DNA of 64,000 nt from Metaphire vulgaris (GCA_018105865.1 CM030833.1:30306640-30370639), one strand, 5' to 3'; shown: positions 13,623 to 32,635, counted from the first letter of the stretch. Made by a program: numbers and translations. Notes: generated by a model not told the origin, from the letters alone.

Positions 13623-15352
13623 GTTATTAGTGAATCACGCTATTTTCCGTTTTCGACCAATGTCCAAATGATATTTGCATTTTCTCTTAAACTTACGCGA
13701 TATGTAAGTTCTTTCAGGCGCCAGGCGCTTCAGTGAATTTATTATCAGAAGATGTCTAAATCGAATGGATATTTTTAAAAACTGCAGTCTTCTCTAGTTC
13801 ACTGGGTCATATCTTTCACGGGGGTGGAGGCGGTGATGCTGATGATAATCTCAGTGTAGGCTATACTAACGACGGCCAAGATGAATCAATGTGTGTTCTG
13901 ATGTCTCTGTCCGTCTCCCAACTCGGCCAAGCGGTGCCGTGGTCGAAGTCTTCGATGAGGAGAGTCGTGTAATGATTCAAGCCAAAGAAATCGTGTGTTC
14001 CTTGTAAGACAAAGGACATTCCATGAGAAATAATCCCCTAATTAAACTCTAAATCCTCGATGACAACGATGAACCAAAGCGATTCGCAGACAATAAAATG
14101 AATTTCCACCTTAGCAAACTCCGTAAATGAAACCGATACAATCTTCTCCTCCTCCTCCTCCTCCTCCTCCTCCTCCTTCTTCTTCTTCTTCTTCTCCTCC
14201 TCCTCCTTCTCACCTACGTTCCGTGCTTTTTCCTCATCCGTAAACTCCGGAAGCCGTGAGACGTTCCTTCCCTCGAGGGCGCTGTGTCTCGCCACGTGGT
14301 CCTTCATCACCTGCGGGTAGTCGCCGTCCACGTAGACGGCGTTGGCGAACCAACCGAGCTTGAACTGCATCGCCCTCTCCGACGCCTCGAAGTCCTCCGT
14401 AGAATTAGTGTAAGGCTCTGCCCAGTCGCTGTACAGACTGATCGAAACTCGTCCTACGATCAACAAAAACACGTTTCATTACGTGCCGCCAGTAAATTAC
14501 TGAAATAATAAATATTTTAAAGTAGTAGTAATAATGATAAATTATTATAAGTAGCCTAGTAGCAGCTAGCCTAGTAGCGGTGCTGGATGGCACCCCAGAC
14601 CCCATGCTAGCCTACCCAAATATTAAACTCTAAATCCGTCTATGGGGTGGGGGTGGGGTTACGGGTAGCGACAGATTCGAAGTCCTTGAGACGACGACCT
14701 TTTTAGCTCGTCAAGACTTTCTGTCCGAAAATGTCGAAGTGACCACCCTATTCTGGAATTCTGGTTACGCCACTGATGATAATAATAAAATTTGTTGAGC
14801 TGTGAAAAAAATCATGTGGTCCAATTTTGAAGACAATTTACTTTTAATCTGATAATTCGACGAGCCGTTGTTAGCTAATAATTACCGTTTTGCGTTGATC
14901 GGAACTCTTTGTCGTATGTGTGCCACGCCTCGGCGTGGGCTCTGATGACGTTGTGCGCCGCTTCGTAGGTCCCGATGTCCGGACTTCTAATGCCCGGAGC
15001 CAGGATGCCGACGCCGTAGGCAAGCCACGCAATGGAAAACGGCTCGTTTATAGTGATCCACAGCTTAACCTGCAAGGAAAACGTAAGACCTTAGCATCAG
15101 GGGCATAGCGACGGGGGGAGGTATATCGGTATATATACCCCCTAAAAAATCAGGTTACCTTACAGGTTTTAATGTGTTTTTAAGATTTTCAAATGTTTTA
15201 AAGATTTATACCCCCCAAATCTCATTATACCCCAAATCAAATTCCTGGCTACGCCCCTGTTTAGCATCACGCTAAATTTTTCCATTTTCTGTAGCCTACG
15301 TTTGCCATGGTGTTCCTGTGAGTGTTACTTTAAACAGGCCTCTTAGTTAATT

Positions 15353-15441
<89 letters not shown>

Positions 15442-16287
15442 GTTTAGGTCATAATTGACCAACTCAAAGTCAATCTGGAAATGGAGTGAGTTCTATGTAC
15501 TGCTCCTGTCTCGTACCCTGTCACCAAATCTCTGATAGCAGACTCTGGCGTATTCGTTGAAATAGTCGACAATGTCCGGGTTGAGCCAGCCTCCCTGGTC
15601 CTGCAGCGTTTGAGGTAGGTCCCAGTGGAAGAGCGTTACCATCGGCTGGATGCCCTCCGCCAGAAGACCGTCGATCAGTCGGTTGTAGTAGTCGACGCCT
15701 GCCTCGTTGACCAAGTCGATCGTTCCGTCCGGCAGAATTCGCGGCCAGGACAGAGAAAATCGGTAAAAGTGAACCTGAGAGAGAGAGTTTACGAAGTAAA
15801 CTTTCGAAAAGAAAACCTAAATCTACGCAACGCTACATTACGTTGCGTAATGTTATTTTCAATAATAATTCTAAACCAAATTACTGGCATATGCAGTGTG
15901 TAAATGTCGGAAAAACTACTGTTTGTTCATCGTGGCGTTGTTTTGGAAAATTAGCGTTGGTTAGAATTAATTCTATGTGCGAATAGGAGGAGGAGGAGGA
16001 GGAGGAGGAGGAGGAGGTTACGAACCCCGAGATCTCTGAGGATGGCGATGTCATCGTTGTACTTGTTGTAGCTGTCGCAGGCAATGTCTCCCGTGTCGTT
16101 GTTTCTAACATGTCCTCCTTCGTGACAGAACGTGTCCCAGATGCTCACTCCTTTCCCTGTACAGTTTCACGCAATGCGGTTTAAATTCACGCGGTTTAAA
16201 TACAGGAGTTGAAATGCAAGGCTTTGAAATAATGCCACAGTTGAAACAAGAAGCGTATTCAATAGTTATCTGGGAAAACTACAGTAG

Positions 16288-16377
<90 letters not shown>

Positions 16378-16702
16378 CTTCTGATATTCGACGATTAATC
16401 CCCGCCGAACTGCTTTGCTAATCAACATTAGGATGAAAACGATATTTAGAAAGAAAGTTTAAAGACAATTTTTCCATTCCACAGAAAATAGCCACCGAGG
16501 CCTTTCTTCATTTATGAACAGCAGCAGCAGCAGCAGAGGTGCCTTTACCGTCGGCATCCCAGGCGCCTTCTATCTGATAGGAGGAGGTTGCAGTTCCCCA
16601 CTGAAATCCGTCTGGAAAGGTGTCCCACAGGAATTCGTCGTCTTGGGCCAAGGATGTTGAGACCAAGATCAGGATCAGAATCTTACGAAAATAACGATGC
16701 AT
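12397..16702 (-). CDS. GH1 beta-glucosidase-like gene, copy B
   Basis: Exons: 16549-16702, 16026-16156, 15517-15774, 14886-15069, 14214-14453, 13871-14000, 13195-13388, 12397-12596. Together they encode 496 residues with no stop or frameshift. The ATG at 16702 opens a signal peptide ([20 protein letters not shown]), so the enzyme is probably secreted or lumenal. Conserved GH1 motifs follow in order: [33 protein letters not shown], acid/base TINEP (E190), nucleophile ITENG (E399) and VMDNFEW. By family, it should be a retaining beta-glycosidase hydrolysing beta-glucosides or beta-galactosides; the substrate cannot be read from sequence. Length is normal for the family. The signal peptide and catalytic start share one exon, unlike copies C and D. 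Second of four head-to-tail copies. Confidence 0.93.
13498..13628 (+). repeat. Dispersed SINE-like tail followed by (TTA)n
   Basis: 'cagtggttctcatacagga' followed by a variable spacer and a long (TTA)n run (13546-13628), the same order as at 7361 and 63218. Confidence 0.5.
14141..14210. repeat. (TCC)n/(TTC)n microsatellite
   Basis: The pyrimidine tract starts just beyond the exon 5 donor of GH1 copy B on the minus strand. It translates as poly-Glu/Lys if read through, but it is intronic. Confidence 0.9.
14690..14775 (+). mobile_element. Partial hAT-type MITE, family 2
   Basis: Only the right half is visible: 'gtcaagactttctgtccgaaa', then 'attctggttacgccactg'. The left terminus is not found. 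Confidence 0.55.
15098..15259 (+). mobile_element. hAT-type MITE, family 3
   Basis: A 162-bp element, CAGGGGCATAGCGACGG to GGCTACGCCCCTG, with interior 'tatcggtatatatacccc'. Target duplication cttagcat / tttagcat (7 of 8). A second copy is at 53139. It lies in the intron between exons 3 and 4 of copy B. Confidence 0.9.
15356..15440. repeat. (TAA)n microsatellite
   Basis: About 28 repeats in the intron between exons 3 and 4 of copy B. Confidence 0.97.
16290..16373. repeat. (TTA)n microsatellite
   Basis: About 28 repeats in intron 1 of copy B. Confidence 0.97.
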
Positions 16703-17754
16703 TATGACACAACTCTTATCAGCTTTCCAAATTTCGTCACTAATTATTATTATTATTGTTATAGAGTAGTTATTATTATTACTTTTATTATTCCTATCAT
16801 TGGCGCAAACCTGAATGAAAAAGTGGGGGCCAGCCCCTCTACCTTCCCTTTCTCTAGTCCCTCAAAATTTGGGGCTCGAGCCAAGCGTTCTAATAAAAGT
16901 TAGCGCCAATGCGTCTTATTATTATTAATTTTGTTATCACAGCTGTATTATTACTGTTACTATTATTATCATAGCGTACGCCTTGTACATTATTAATATC
17001 ACGCACTACATAGGCGTTATGCCTTATGTTAATTACATTGCTTTACGGACTTAATTTAATTCTAAAGAGGTCTAAATGTTGCAGTTGTTTTGAGTGGACC
17101 TACTAAAGAGGAGACAATTTTGGGTTTTTAGCCGTTCCGAACCCTCACTCGGAGGTGGAAAATTTGTGGGTGGGAGGAATACGACCCCCACTGGACCAGT
17201 CCTTTCGTAGATGATACGCATCATACGATGTTCTTACCACTCCGGTGAGATCCTTAAAATGCATGCTACCTGTCCACAAATGACAACATTCGCAAAGCAA
17301 CGATACCCACGCACCCTACCTTCAGTTCTGTCCGCTGACCTATTATTTCTCATCAGCTGTTAACTTTCAGGGGGCCTACTGCTCAAGTTTTCTCTTATCG
17401 CGATACAGCAGATAGGCTTATCGCAGTGGAAGGAAAATTAAAGTAACATTACCATAGACGACAGGCAAAACGTCGAGAGTCGATATCCTGTAGAAGGGCA
17501 GCAATCGCTTTGCTCCTGGGAAATTCTCTGCAGATGACATATGTTTGTCGAGACAATGAAATCTCTAGTTGGCCTATAGGCATGCAGCAGATAGGCCTAT
17601 CTGCTAACACGGAGGTTGATGTCGGGGGAGTCCAGACCAATGGATGCTGGAATTGAGTTCTAAAGTTCTAGTGCGGCATATGAAAAAGCACGGTTGAATA
17701 TTTTGAGAGATGATTGATTCAGAGGACGAAGGAGAGTTACATGAGAAGAAGATC

Positions 17755-17863
17755 GAGTGGATCGAAGATGTTGTGGGATTATCAGTTTTATGTTTGTCAA
17801 GACTTTGGGATCATAAAATGTCTAAGTGCCTCCCCTAATTCTGGAATCCTGGCTACGCCACTG
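17755..17863 (+). mobile_element. Partial hAT-type MITE, family 2
   Basis: The right part only: 'tttgtcaagactttggga', ending TCCTGGCTACGCCACTG. The left end is absent. Confidence 0.55.
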
Positions 17864-18189
17864 TACGGCAGTTGGTCATTAAATTTGAAAAATTAAATTT
17901 AAGAAATTAAACAGTCAGTTAATTGAATTGACTGTTGTCACCTAATTTTTCAGCATTGATCAGCCTAGTTGCTCGATGGCAGTTGTAGGCCAAGGCCTAT
18001 GGCTTCTCTCTGTCCAAAGAAGATTCGATTTTTGTGAAGAGAGTAACAGGAGAGCTAAGAATTTTTAAACTCTTGTACCTGAAAAGGCCCTTGTCCCTCT
18101 TGCGAATGTTTCTGTCACCACTAAACTATTGTGTAGACTATTGTATTGCGAATCACTGGACAGCGACATCTAGACTAGATCGATGTACC

Positions 18190-18498
18190 CAGTGGCGTAG
18201 GCAAGGAGGGATTGGGGGGGGGGTTAAACCTCCCCTTGGCTTGCGAAAACAATTTTTTTATTGAGTTTCTATACATTTTCTATTTTGGGACGCAATTTTG
18301 GGGGTCAACCTCCTCCCTTGGTTGCCTGACGCAAAAGTTGTAAGTTGCATAGAGTTGACGACCATTTTGCTTGTCAGCACCTGAAAAGAGAAAAGGGAAA
18401 AATGATGAGGCTGACTTTTTTGCTTGTCAAGATTTTTCCGAAGTTTGTCACGGTCAAAACCAAAACGCCCCCTTCCGGAAATCCTGACTGCGCCACTG
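18190..18498 (+). mobile_element. hAT-type MITE, family 2
   Basis: A 309-bp element, CAGTGGCGTAGGCAAGGA to TCCTGACTGCGCCACTG, with target duplication gatgtacc / gatgtgcc (7 of 8). The terminal repeats have diverged relative to the copy at 8006. Confidence 0.88.
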
Positions 18499-18826
18499 GA
18501 TGTGCCTGCTTCTTCTAGAGCTATCACTTCTAAAAAAAAAGTTGGGAGAAGGGGATGTTTTGCAGTTAATTAGGTAAGGGTGCGTTCGTTTTCCACCAAC
18601 GCTCCAGAGAAATTGGGTGCGGAAATCATAGAATATTCGACATTTTGTACTTAAAACACGAATACTTTGCAGTGACCACATGATCAAGAACTTGCCGAGC
18701 ATGTTACAAGCTTCCCAGAGTTTTAAGCGATTTCGAGATTTTATAGGAACTGTGCAAAGAATTCAAACGAACTTTAACGCTTGTTTAATCGTGTTTTACA
18801 CATAGTCTATCTCTCAACCATATTCA

Positions 18827-19083
18827 TTAGAACCACTTCCATTTGCGTGTCTCTGCATGCGCTGGTGTTGGCCAGCCGTTGTCTGCTATTAGTTCTCTGA
18901 AGAAGTTCACTGATTCCTTCGGCACTCTTTTCAATTCCGGATCAGTGAAGTTGACCTGGTAGAGGCCGAAGGTGGCCGAATAGCCGCTTGCCCATTCGAA
19001 GTTGTCCATAAGAGTCCACGCCGTATAAGAAACCACGTTACATCCGTCCAATCGGATCGCTGTTTACAACGAAAACGAATACG

Positions 19084-19143
<60 letters not shown>

Positions 19144-21565
19144 GTGCATTGGCGTAGCCACGCCCCCCCCCAATTCAAACGTTGATCCCGGTCGGCGTAA
19201 AACCGTTGAGAAGGCCACGCGTGGGCAGAGAGGGGCCGCCACACACCCACACCCCTTCATTGGGGGTACTAGACGGATCGTGAGATTTGTGCAAATTCGA
19301 AGCTCCTCAAGCCCCTAGCTATAGTCGGGTCTTACTAAATCGGCGTTTAGAAATCATGGGGCTTCTATACTGGAACCCTCTGGCTGGGATGATGCTTATA
19401 AGATTTCGACGGAAAGGATATGAATGACCTTTGAGAACGTTGTTGGTGTAGTTGGTGAAGAAGCGGATACGCTGTTGGTCGTCCAGCGATCCTTTGTGAT
19501 ATCTGTCGTCGGAAACGCCGTTCTCTGTTATCAGGATCTCCGGATTGTTGTAATGGTCCTTGATCCAGACCAACACTTTCCTCATCCCCCACGGAACTTC
19601 GAAGAATCCAGCTTTTCCGGATCTGAAGAAGACGACCAAGTCAATATACGAAGTCACCTCATGAACAGCGCAGCCAAAGGCCTGAGGCTATTATGAGAAC
19701 CTATCGATCGAATTCCCTCTCATTTCCGTTGAGAAAGATCAAAATGTTCAACATTTCACCTTTTTATGCCCTATGCACTGAATACCTCATTCCGTGCTCT
19801 CTAACATTTCCGAATGTTTTCTATTATAACTGACTTCGGTTTAAGTCGAATCGTTAATTGACAAAACGTAGCCCGACATGGAAATCAAAAGACACAGTAT
19901 AGGGCTATATAATGCGTACAAGTATAATCGGGCATTAGCCGCTATAATATATGGACTAAAGATCGACTACGCGTGGGTATGACACGCACAGAGGCCAGTC
20001 GCGATCGAAGTGCGTTCTCGTGTCCTGGTCTGTTTCCCAGCCGGGAAAAGTGTTTCCGTAGACGAAATTTTCGATCAGCTGAGTGGAGTAATGATTCAGT
20101 CCAAAGAAATCGTGAGTTCCTATAAAAGAGAAAGTCAACACAATGCAATGCTCTAAATCTGACAAGACGAGCGAATAGAAAAGAGGAATTGACGAACAAA
20201 ATTCTTCACACTTGAAATCCAATATCACACATTCGCATTAGGCTATTAGGATACCTTGTTCAATTGTACAGTACATCTACCAATAATCGAGTAGTCTTCG
20301 AGCGTACTTCTGCTCTCCCAAGTACGCCAAAGATATATACTTACTTGCCAAGATACGAAACAACAGAGTTTACGTTACCCACAATTCTTGCCTTTTCCGC
20401 TTCGGTGAATTCCGGCAGCCGTGAAGTGTTCCTTCCTTCCTGTTCGCTCTTCAGAGCAATGTTGTCCTTCATCACCTGTGGATAGTCTCCGTCGATGAAG
20501 ACTGGATTGGCAAACCATCCCAACATGAACTCCATCGCTCTGTCGGCCGCTTCTATGTCCTCCGTCGAATTCGTATAAGGTTCCTTCCAATCGGTATTCA
20601 GAGTGATCGAGATCCTTCCTGTCGGATCAAATTATTATTATTATTCGCAATATAAACAAGAATAAACACGTACAGTGAGGAGGAGAACATGACATAAGTC
20701 ATAAGTCATGTTCTCCTCTTCTCTGTGCGTGTTTATTCTTCTTTATAGTGCGAATAACAAATTGAATCAATAATCTGCAATCGTTTCAATATTGTCAAAT
20801 TATTGCATTTTTTATTTGGCCGCATTACTGCAACAATATTATAGTCTATGCAGTACCAATGTACCATAACCAATGCAAATACACGCCGTTCATGTAGCGC
20901 CAGTTTTAAAAACCAATTGTCCTTATACGTTGATGTGATGAATCGTTGTGTGTGTGTGTGTTACTTCGCTTTTACCGTTCTGTGTGGCTCTGAATTCCGT
21001 GTCATACGTGTGCCATGCTTCGGCGTGTGCTTTGATCAGATTGTGACCGGAAATATATCCGCCGACGTCCGGCATATGGACGCTGGGGGCGTTGCCTCCA
21101 CTTCCGTATCCGGTCCACGCCACAACCCACGGCTCGTTCAGCGTTATCCACATCTTCACCTATAAACGACAAAATAACAACGACGATGATGATGATTATA
21201 GTGAAGATGCTGGTGCATTTTTATAGCACCAGTTTTAAGTGTAGAAAGTATCAGCCGATGGTATTTATTATTATTATTCAAATCCGTTCGCAAATCATCA
21301 GATCAATTCCAGAGATCAGACTAATCATTTGTCTAACCCTTCACACAAAGGTGATTCAATTAGACTGGGTCGTTGAGTGCATATGTCGACTTTTACCTGC
21401 AATCTGTCAATTGTGACCTGATTGACCTCGAATGTAGACTAATCTTTAGGCGTGTTGCATTATTTGCAACATTATTAAATGAAACGTCTTTTTTGTTACA
21501 AACTTCTCTCTCTCTTCATTGGGACCTACTGAAATATGCTATACTCTCTTCTTTTTGCCACATCA

Positions 21566-21653
<88 letters not shown>

Positions 21654-23925
21654 AATAATACACCAGCAATATATTCACTATGTGACTGAATAATTGTGAA
21701 AACTCAAAAGTCTTCGCTGTCTGGTAAAATATCCAGAAATAACTAATAAAATTAGGCGAATGAAAAGAGTTGCAGGGCCAACAGTCCGAGATATTTCTGG
21801 AACGAGGTACTCGTCACTCACTGCGTCCCAAAGTACCAGTCAGTCACGTAAAAAAACCACGCAGGCACTAAAACTCTTTGCTGGTGCAATTCAGTACGCC
21901 TGATAATATATTGACGAATTTCACTGCATTCCAGTATCCGCAACATATTTGCGCATCAAAAACTCACTCGGTCACCGAATCGCTGGAAGCAAAGGCGGGC
22001 GAAATCGTTGAAGTAGTCGACGACCGACTCGTCCAGCCACCCCCCAAAGTCCTGCAGCGCCTGTGGCAGGTCCCAGTGGTAGAGGGTGACCATCGGCTGG
22101 ATGCCCTCCGCCAGAAGACCGTCGATCAGTCGGTTGTAGAAGTCGATGCCGGGTTCGTTGATCAGCGAAAGCGTCCCGTCCGGCAGAATCCTCGGCCAGG
22201 ACAGAGAAAAACGGTAGAAATGAACCTTAAACAATAATAATTCAAATCAGACAGAAATTTCCAGAGATCGGAAACGATTTGTCAGTGATTTTATTATTCT
22301 GTCGTCCCCGGGTCCTCGGTCTCAGCATTTTGTGGTTTGAAACTGTTAATTTATTTTATAATTTTCCGACTTTTCAGGTTTAGGCCTAATAGTCGACTTA
22401 ACCTCAATGCCAAATAGCCTATATTTTGACTCAGGTTTCATCCACAATGGGCCACGGGACATATGCCTAATAAACAGACGGCGCTTCTTGAGCAGTTTAA
22501 TAAATAAACAGACAAAAAAGCGATTTTCCTATTATTCCAACCTAGCGTAGGCTCGATAACAAAGAATTTTCTATTAGGTGTTTTCGGGTTCCTTAAAATC
22601 TGGGGGCCCCATACTGCAGCCTAGCTATAATAACGGTGAAACATGCGCCTACCCCGAGATTCTTGAGGGCAGCGATATCTTCTGGGTATTGGACGTAGCT
22701 GTTGCAGGCAACATCACCGGTGGCATTACCACGTACGTTGCCACCGCCGTGACAGAAAGTGTCCCATATGCTCACGCCTTTACCTGCACGCAAGAACAAT
22801 GCCTTTACACCTGGATCCACGACAGTCTACACCTGCTCTATACCTTGCCACGCCCATAGGCACAAGTGGAACATATATTTTTATGGACTATTGAATTAAT
22901 AAGCTATTATATAAAACATACTTTGTAGCAGTGGCTATTCTAGCCACCTAGACATTGGGGGGTTAAAATTTTGGGGAGGAACAGACATTGTGAAGGTCAT
23001 AATACTTGCCAAAATGTCAAAAAACGGGGGGGGGATTTCAAACTTTGGGGGTGATTCCCCCCAGAGAAGGCCTAGAATAAACACTGACTTTGTAGTAAGG
23101 GACACATATATTGTTGCATAAATTGCTAAATGGTAATGTTTTGCAATATTACAATGTGATTTGGCACTAATGCTAATACTATTACTAATACAAATGCTGA
23201 TGATAATAATGCTAATGATAATACTAATAATAACTAGGCGCTTTTATGGCAACAGTTCTCATTGGCGTAGCCAAGGGGGACCCGGAGATCGGGGCCCCTA
23301 TTCTGGTTGGCATCGTCCGTGGGATTTGAGCAAATTCGTTGAGAAATTTTGGTGGTCGATAGCAATGACCAAAGAGAATACGCGAAAGTGTGAAGAACTC
23401 CTTGACGAGTTTTTTTTCTCGTCGGATACTTTTTAACCTGAAAATGTCGACGTACCTCCACCCCTATTCATAAACCCTGGCTACGCCACTGCCAGTTCTA
23501 ATGTTCAAATCGATGGTACTCGAAATCAATCCGCAAAAGACCAGATCATTCGAAGGAGATCAGTCAGAGCGGGAAGCAGCATCTTAGAAAATGAATCGAC
23601 AGCATCGGTTAATTATAATTAGTTACTATCGTCGTTACCGTCGGCGTCCCAGGCGCCTTCGATCTGGTAGGCGGCGGTTGCGGCCCCCCATTGAAACCCA
23701 TCGGGAAAGACGTCCCACAGGAACGCGTCATCGTCGGCATCGTGAAATGCTGCGTTCCATTGCGACTCCCCGGCCGTTAACTCAGCCACGCAGACGGCCG
23801 CTGCTGTTGTGACCAACAGGAACTAGGCAGAAACATAAACTCGCTTGCATTTTGCATACATCAAGAATAGGTTGAAGTTAATTTTTAAAACTATCAATGA
23901 CATGAACTTTTCTTACCAATAACAT
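18827..23925 (-). CDS. GH1 beta-glucosidase-like gene, copy C
   Basis: Exons: 23917-23925, 23639-23822, 22653-22783, 21968-22225, 20976-21159, 20379-20618, 19990-20119, 19429-19622, 18827-19059; 520 codons in one frame. The start is a nine-base micro-exon (ATG TTA TTG|gtaaga) joined in phase 0 to TTC CTG TTG GTC at a good acceptor (ttctgcctag). I infer it because the large first exon has a stop upstream and no ATG; together they give a hydrophobic leader ([16 protein letters not shown]). GH1 motifs: [33 protein letters not shown], acid/base TLNEP (E203), nucleophile ITENG (E412), LMDNFEW. Expected to be a secreted retaining beta-glycosidase. The last exon is longer at the C-terminus (ETRKWKWF) than in B. 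A 120-bp palindromic element sits in the intron between exons 4 and 5 (counting B's exon numbers). Confidence 0.9.
19084..19142. repeat. (TAA)n microsatellite
   Basis: It starts just upstream of the last exon of copy C, followed by a partial family-2 MITE start ('attggcgtagccacgccc'). Confidence 0.95.
20639..20758. repeat. Foldback (palindromic) element
   Basis: The left arm begins 'ttattcgcaatataaacaag' and runs to 'ggagaacatgac'. The right arm is its near-exact reverse complement ('gtcatgttctcctc' to 'gcgaataac'). Arms are about 54 nt with roughly seven mismatches, around a short 'ataagtcataa' loop. Confidence 0.85.
21567..21660. repeat. (CTA)n then (TAA)n compound microsatellite
   Basis: CTA units to about 21617, then TAA units. 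It is intronic in copy C. Confidence 0.95.
22928..23086 (+). mobile_element. hAT-type MITE, family 5
   Basis: Inverted termini CAGTGGCTATTCTAGCC and GGCCTAGAATAAACACTG, flanked by a perfect 8-bp duplication actttgta. Single copy in the window, in intron 1 of GH1 copy C. Confidence 0.85.
23260..23491 (+). mobile_element. hAT-type MITE, family 2
   Basis: CATTGGCGTAGCCAAGG to CCTGGCTACGCCACTG, 232 bp, with target duplication acagttct / ccagttct (7 of 8). Confidence 0.82.
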
Positions 23926-24310
23926 ACTGAAATCCTTGACTTTCAGGTGCAAAGGCCATCTCAGGTCCTAATATCCGATGGATGTTGACGTAGGTTTTTA
24001 ATGCTGCGTCGAAATTTTTAGACGTAATTTGATTTCTTCTCTAAGAGCAATGAATGAGAAAAATCTGAAGAAACGCACCGCGCTGTTAATCTAATCAGAT
24101 TCAATGATACAGCGCTGGATATTATCTATAGTCGTTTGATTGCGTTAAATAAGAGACCAATTGCTACGTTTATCGCCAGGCCTATGTGAAAATTCAGGCC
24201 TGTTACGCGATTGTCTGTCATTGTTTTGCTGTTCTGACAAGGACCCAATCTCTGCTATCCGAAATTGTCTAAACTGATCGCCAGAAACGGCGCTGGACCC
24301 TCGTAACATA

Positions 24311-24850
24311 GCCTAAGTTTGCAATAGCGATTGATATCGATCTACTAAAGGATGCTAAAGATAGTCGCTAAATATGGTGCCTGGATTCGACCTCTAACAA
24401 GACGAAATAACTTTCAATTATGCGGTTGTATTTGCAAAAATCCTGTGCATTATTAGCATTATGGAATAACGAGGGTTGTCATGGATGAACCGTTTTAAAT
24501 GCAGAAGATGATGGCCTATGTTTGCAATAGCGATTGATATCAATGTAGCAATGGATGCTAAAGATAGTGGCTCAATATGGTGCTTGAATTCGATCTATAT
24601 CATGATGAAATAACTTTCAAATGTGCGGTTGTATTTGCACAAATCCTGTGCATTATTAGCATTATGGAATAACGAGGGTTGTCATAGTGTAGGCGCTCTA
24701 AATACAGAAGACGATGGCCTAAGTTTGTAATAGCGATTGATATCGATGAAGTGAATAATGCTAAAGATAGTGGCTTAATACGGTGCTTGAAATCAATCTC
24801 TAACAGGACGAAATAAGTTTCTTAAAATGCGGTTGAATTTGCATATATTT
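24311..24850 (+). repeat. 203-bp tandem repeat, about 2.7 units
   Basis: Units begin at 24311, 24514 and 24717 with 'gcctaagtttgcaatagcga' or a close variant. Each contains 'gatgctaaagatagt', and the first two contain 'tcctgtgcattattagcat'. The period is exactly 203 in both steps. The third unit is cut off near 24850. Confidence 0.92.
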
Positions 24851-25105
24851 TCGTCTGTTTCCATCTTCACGCAGTGCACTGCGGAGAGGCAGAATTCCTC
24901 ACTGCGGAAAGGCATTCCCCGCACTGCGGACAGTCAGCCATCTTTGTCACATCGTGCATCTATACTTTAGAGACCTCTATATTCCTATATCTTTTTCATG
25001 TATATTCTATTGGGATCGATGCAAGAACGGATGATATAGGTAATAGGTCAAAGTTCGTGCTTTGAAATTGTACAGTAATATTAGGAATCGCGAATGTCCG
25101 TCGTC

Positions 25106-25142
<37 letters not shown>

Positions 25143-25236
25143 CTTGCTAATAACCGCTGCCATTATTATTTTAAACAAAAATGGCAGAAAACTGTCGAGA
25201 TGACTAAACCAACGGGCGATGGGTCGACGGTCGGTT

Positions 25237-25245
25237 GATGATGAA

Positions 25246-25325
<80 letters not shown>
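25237..25325. repeat. (GAT)n microsatellite
   Basis: About 28 GAT units; the poly-Asp open frame across it is an artefact. Confidence 0.97.
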
Positions 25326-25904
25326 CTATAGTAAGCAAGGCACTTTTAGAGACGTTGAAGCGGAGAGAAGATCAGTCAAACTGATTGCTGTTTGTGCTGT
25401 TCGCAAGTATTTCGACATTTTTACAGAGAATAGGCGAAGAGGCTCGTGAGCAGACAGTGGTATTTTGGATTCAGACCAGTGAGAGTGGGGTAGGGGGGGG
25501 GGGGGTGGGGTGGGGAGGGGTTCCAACTGCTTGATTTTGATCTACGACCAGCGGTCAACATTTAGCCCAGTGACGATGGACTGGCGTACTCTCCCCTCCT
25601 CGAAAGAGTTCTCCCGACAGCTAAGAACCGGAATGTTCTCGCCCAGTTGGGGCTAGGCCCCCTCCACCCTCGGCATAACGAACGCTGAATGTCCCCAATT
25701 AATAATTCCTCAAAACGCAGCTTCTTAAAATTTAGTTCTTTATTCAGTTGTAAACGATTTATTTCAAATTCTTCGCTATTAGACGCTATTACTTCGTGAC
25801 ACTGAGTGCTGTAGCCTATAGTTAGCCACTGGCGTTGTAGTAGTAGTAGTTGTTGTTGTTGGTTGTTGTTGGTTGTTGTTGATTGTCTTCAGGGGGTAGT
25901 GCAT

Positions 25905-31728
<5,824 letters not shown>

Positions 31729-32274
31729 TTTTCACTGTATCTGAAACCACTCGATCCTTCCTGTGGCCGGGTATGTAGCGACCTTTTATTAGGTATAAGT
31801 ATAAGTAAGTAAGATGTTATCTCTTAGTCTCTTTATCGCTGGCTGTGGGAGAATTACACGCCGAAACACATGTCAAAGACTCCAACATTTGATGATGGCT
31901 CTTTGGCAAAATTAATTAAATAGTGGGAGAGGGTGCTATTTTTACATCCAGTTAAGTATTTCATTGTTCTGTTATATTCGCCAATTGCCTCCAGCAAGAT
32001 AAACGTAGATTTTATACGCGCTGTTACTCTATCCGATGCGATTTTCCTATGCGTTTTTCTCTCCTACAGTATGTTTCACAATAGTTGGAATTAATCGATA
32101 GGGAAAATGTCACCGGGTCAAAAATCTTCACTCTCGGTTGGGCATAGAACGTGGCTATTACAGTATATCAAGGCTGGGCTGCTGCTACTATCACGATGAT
32201 AAGCTGGAGATAAAGATGAAATGAGTGAGGTTTTGAAGATAACGATGGCATCAATGATGATGCTGACGACGACA

Positions 32275-32390
<116 letters not shown>

Positions 32391-32431
32391 AGACAATTTA
32401 TAGAGCGCAGTAAGCATAGCGAAGACTAAAG

Positions 32432-32602
32432 TCAAGAATGCTTAGTGATGATAATAGTGATGATGATGATGATAATCATGGAAAAGGGAAACGAGCAGGG
32501 AAAAGGGAAAGGGAAAGCCCGAGGGGCAGTAGCCACAATGTCGATTAGGATGAACCACCCTACGGACACTGGGATTAGACCCATGCGCCGCTTATCTTGC
32601 AT

Positions 32603-32635
<33 letters not shown>

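Larger units (their letters stand above)
16703..18826. other. Intergenic region, GH1 B to GH1 C
   Basis: It holds TTA-rich sequence, a partial family-2 MITE (about 17755-17863) and a complete one (18190-18498). Nothing coding was recognised. Confidence 0.6.
23926..25904. other. Intergenic region, GH1 C to GH1 D
   Basis: It holds a 203-bp tandem repeat (24311-24850), (TG)n at 25112-25137 and a long (GAT)n run. No coding sequence recognised. Confidence 0.65.

Noticed and set aside
21878..22237. 119-codon plus-strand open frame, and similar ones at 29129-29476 and 20848-21165
   Set aside because: They are antisense shadows of GH1 exons 3 and 4; the minus-strand frames carry the GH1 motifs.
24311..24850. 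CRISPR-like spacing in the 203-bp repeat
   Set aside because: Whole units repeat without unique spacers, and the DNA is eukaryotic.
25219..25449. Poly-Asp protein frame
   Set aside because: It is a (GAT)n microsatellite with no flanking homology.
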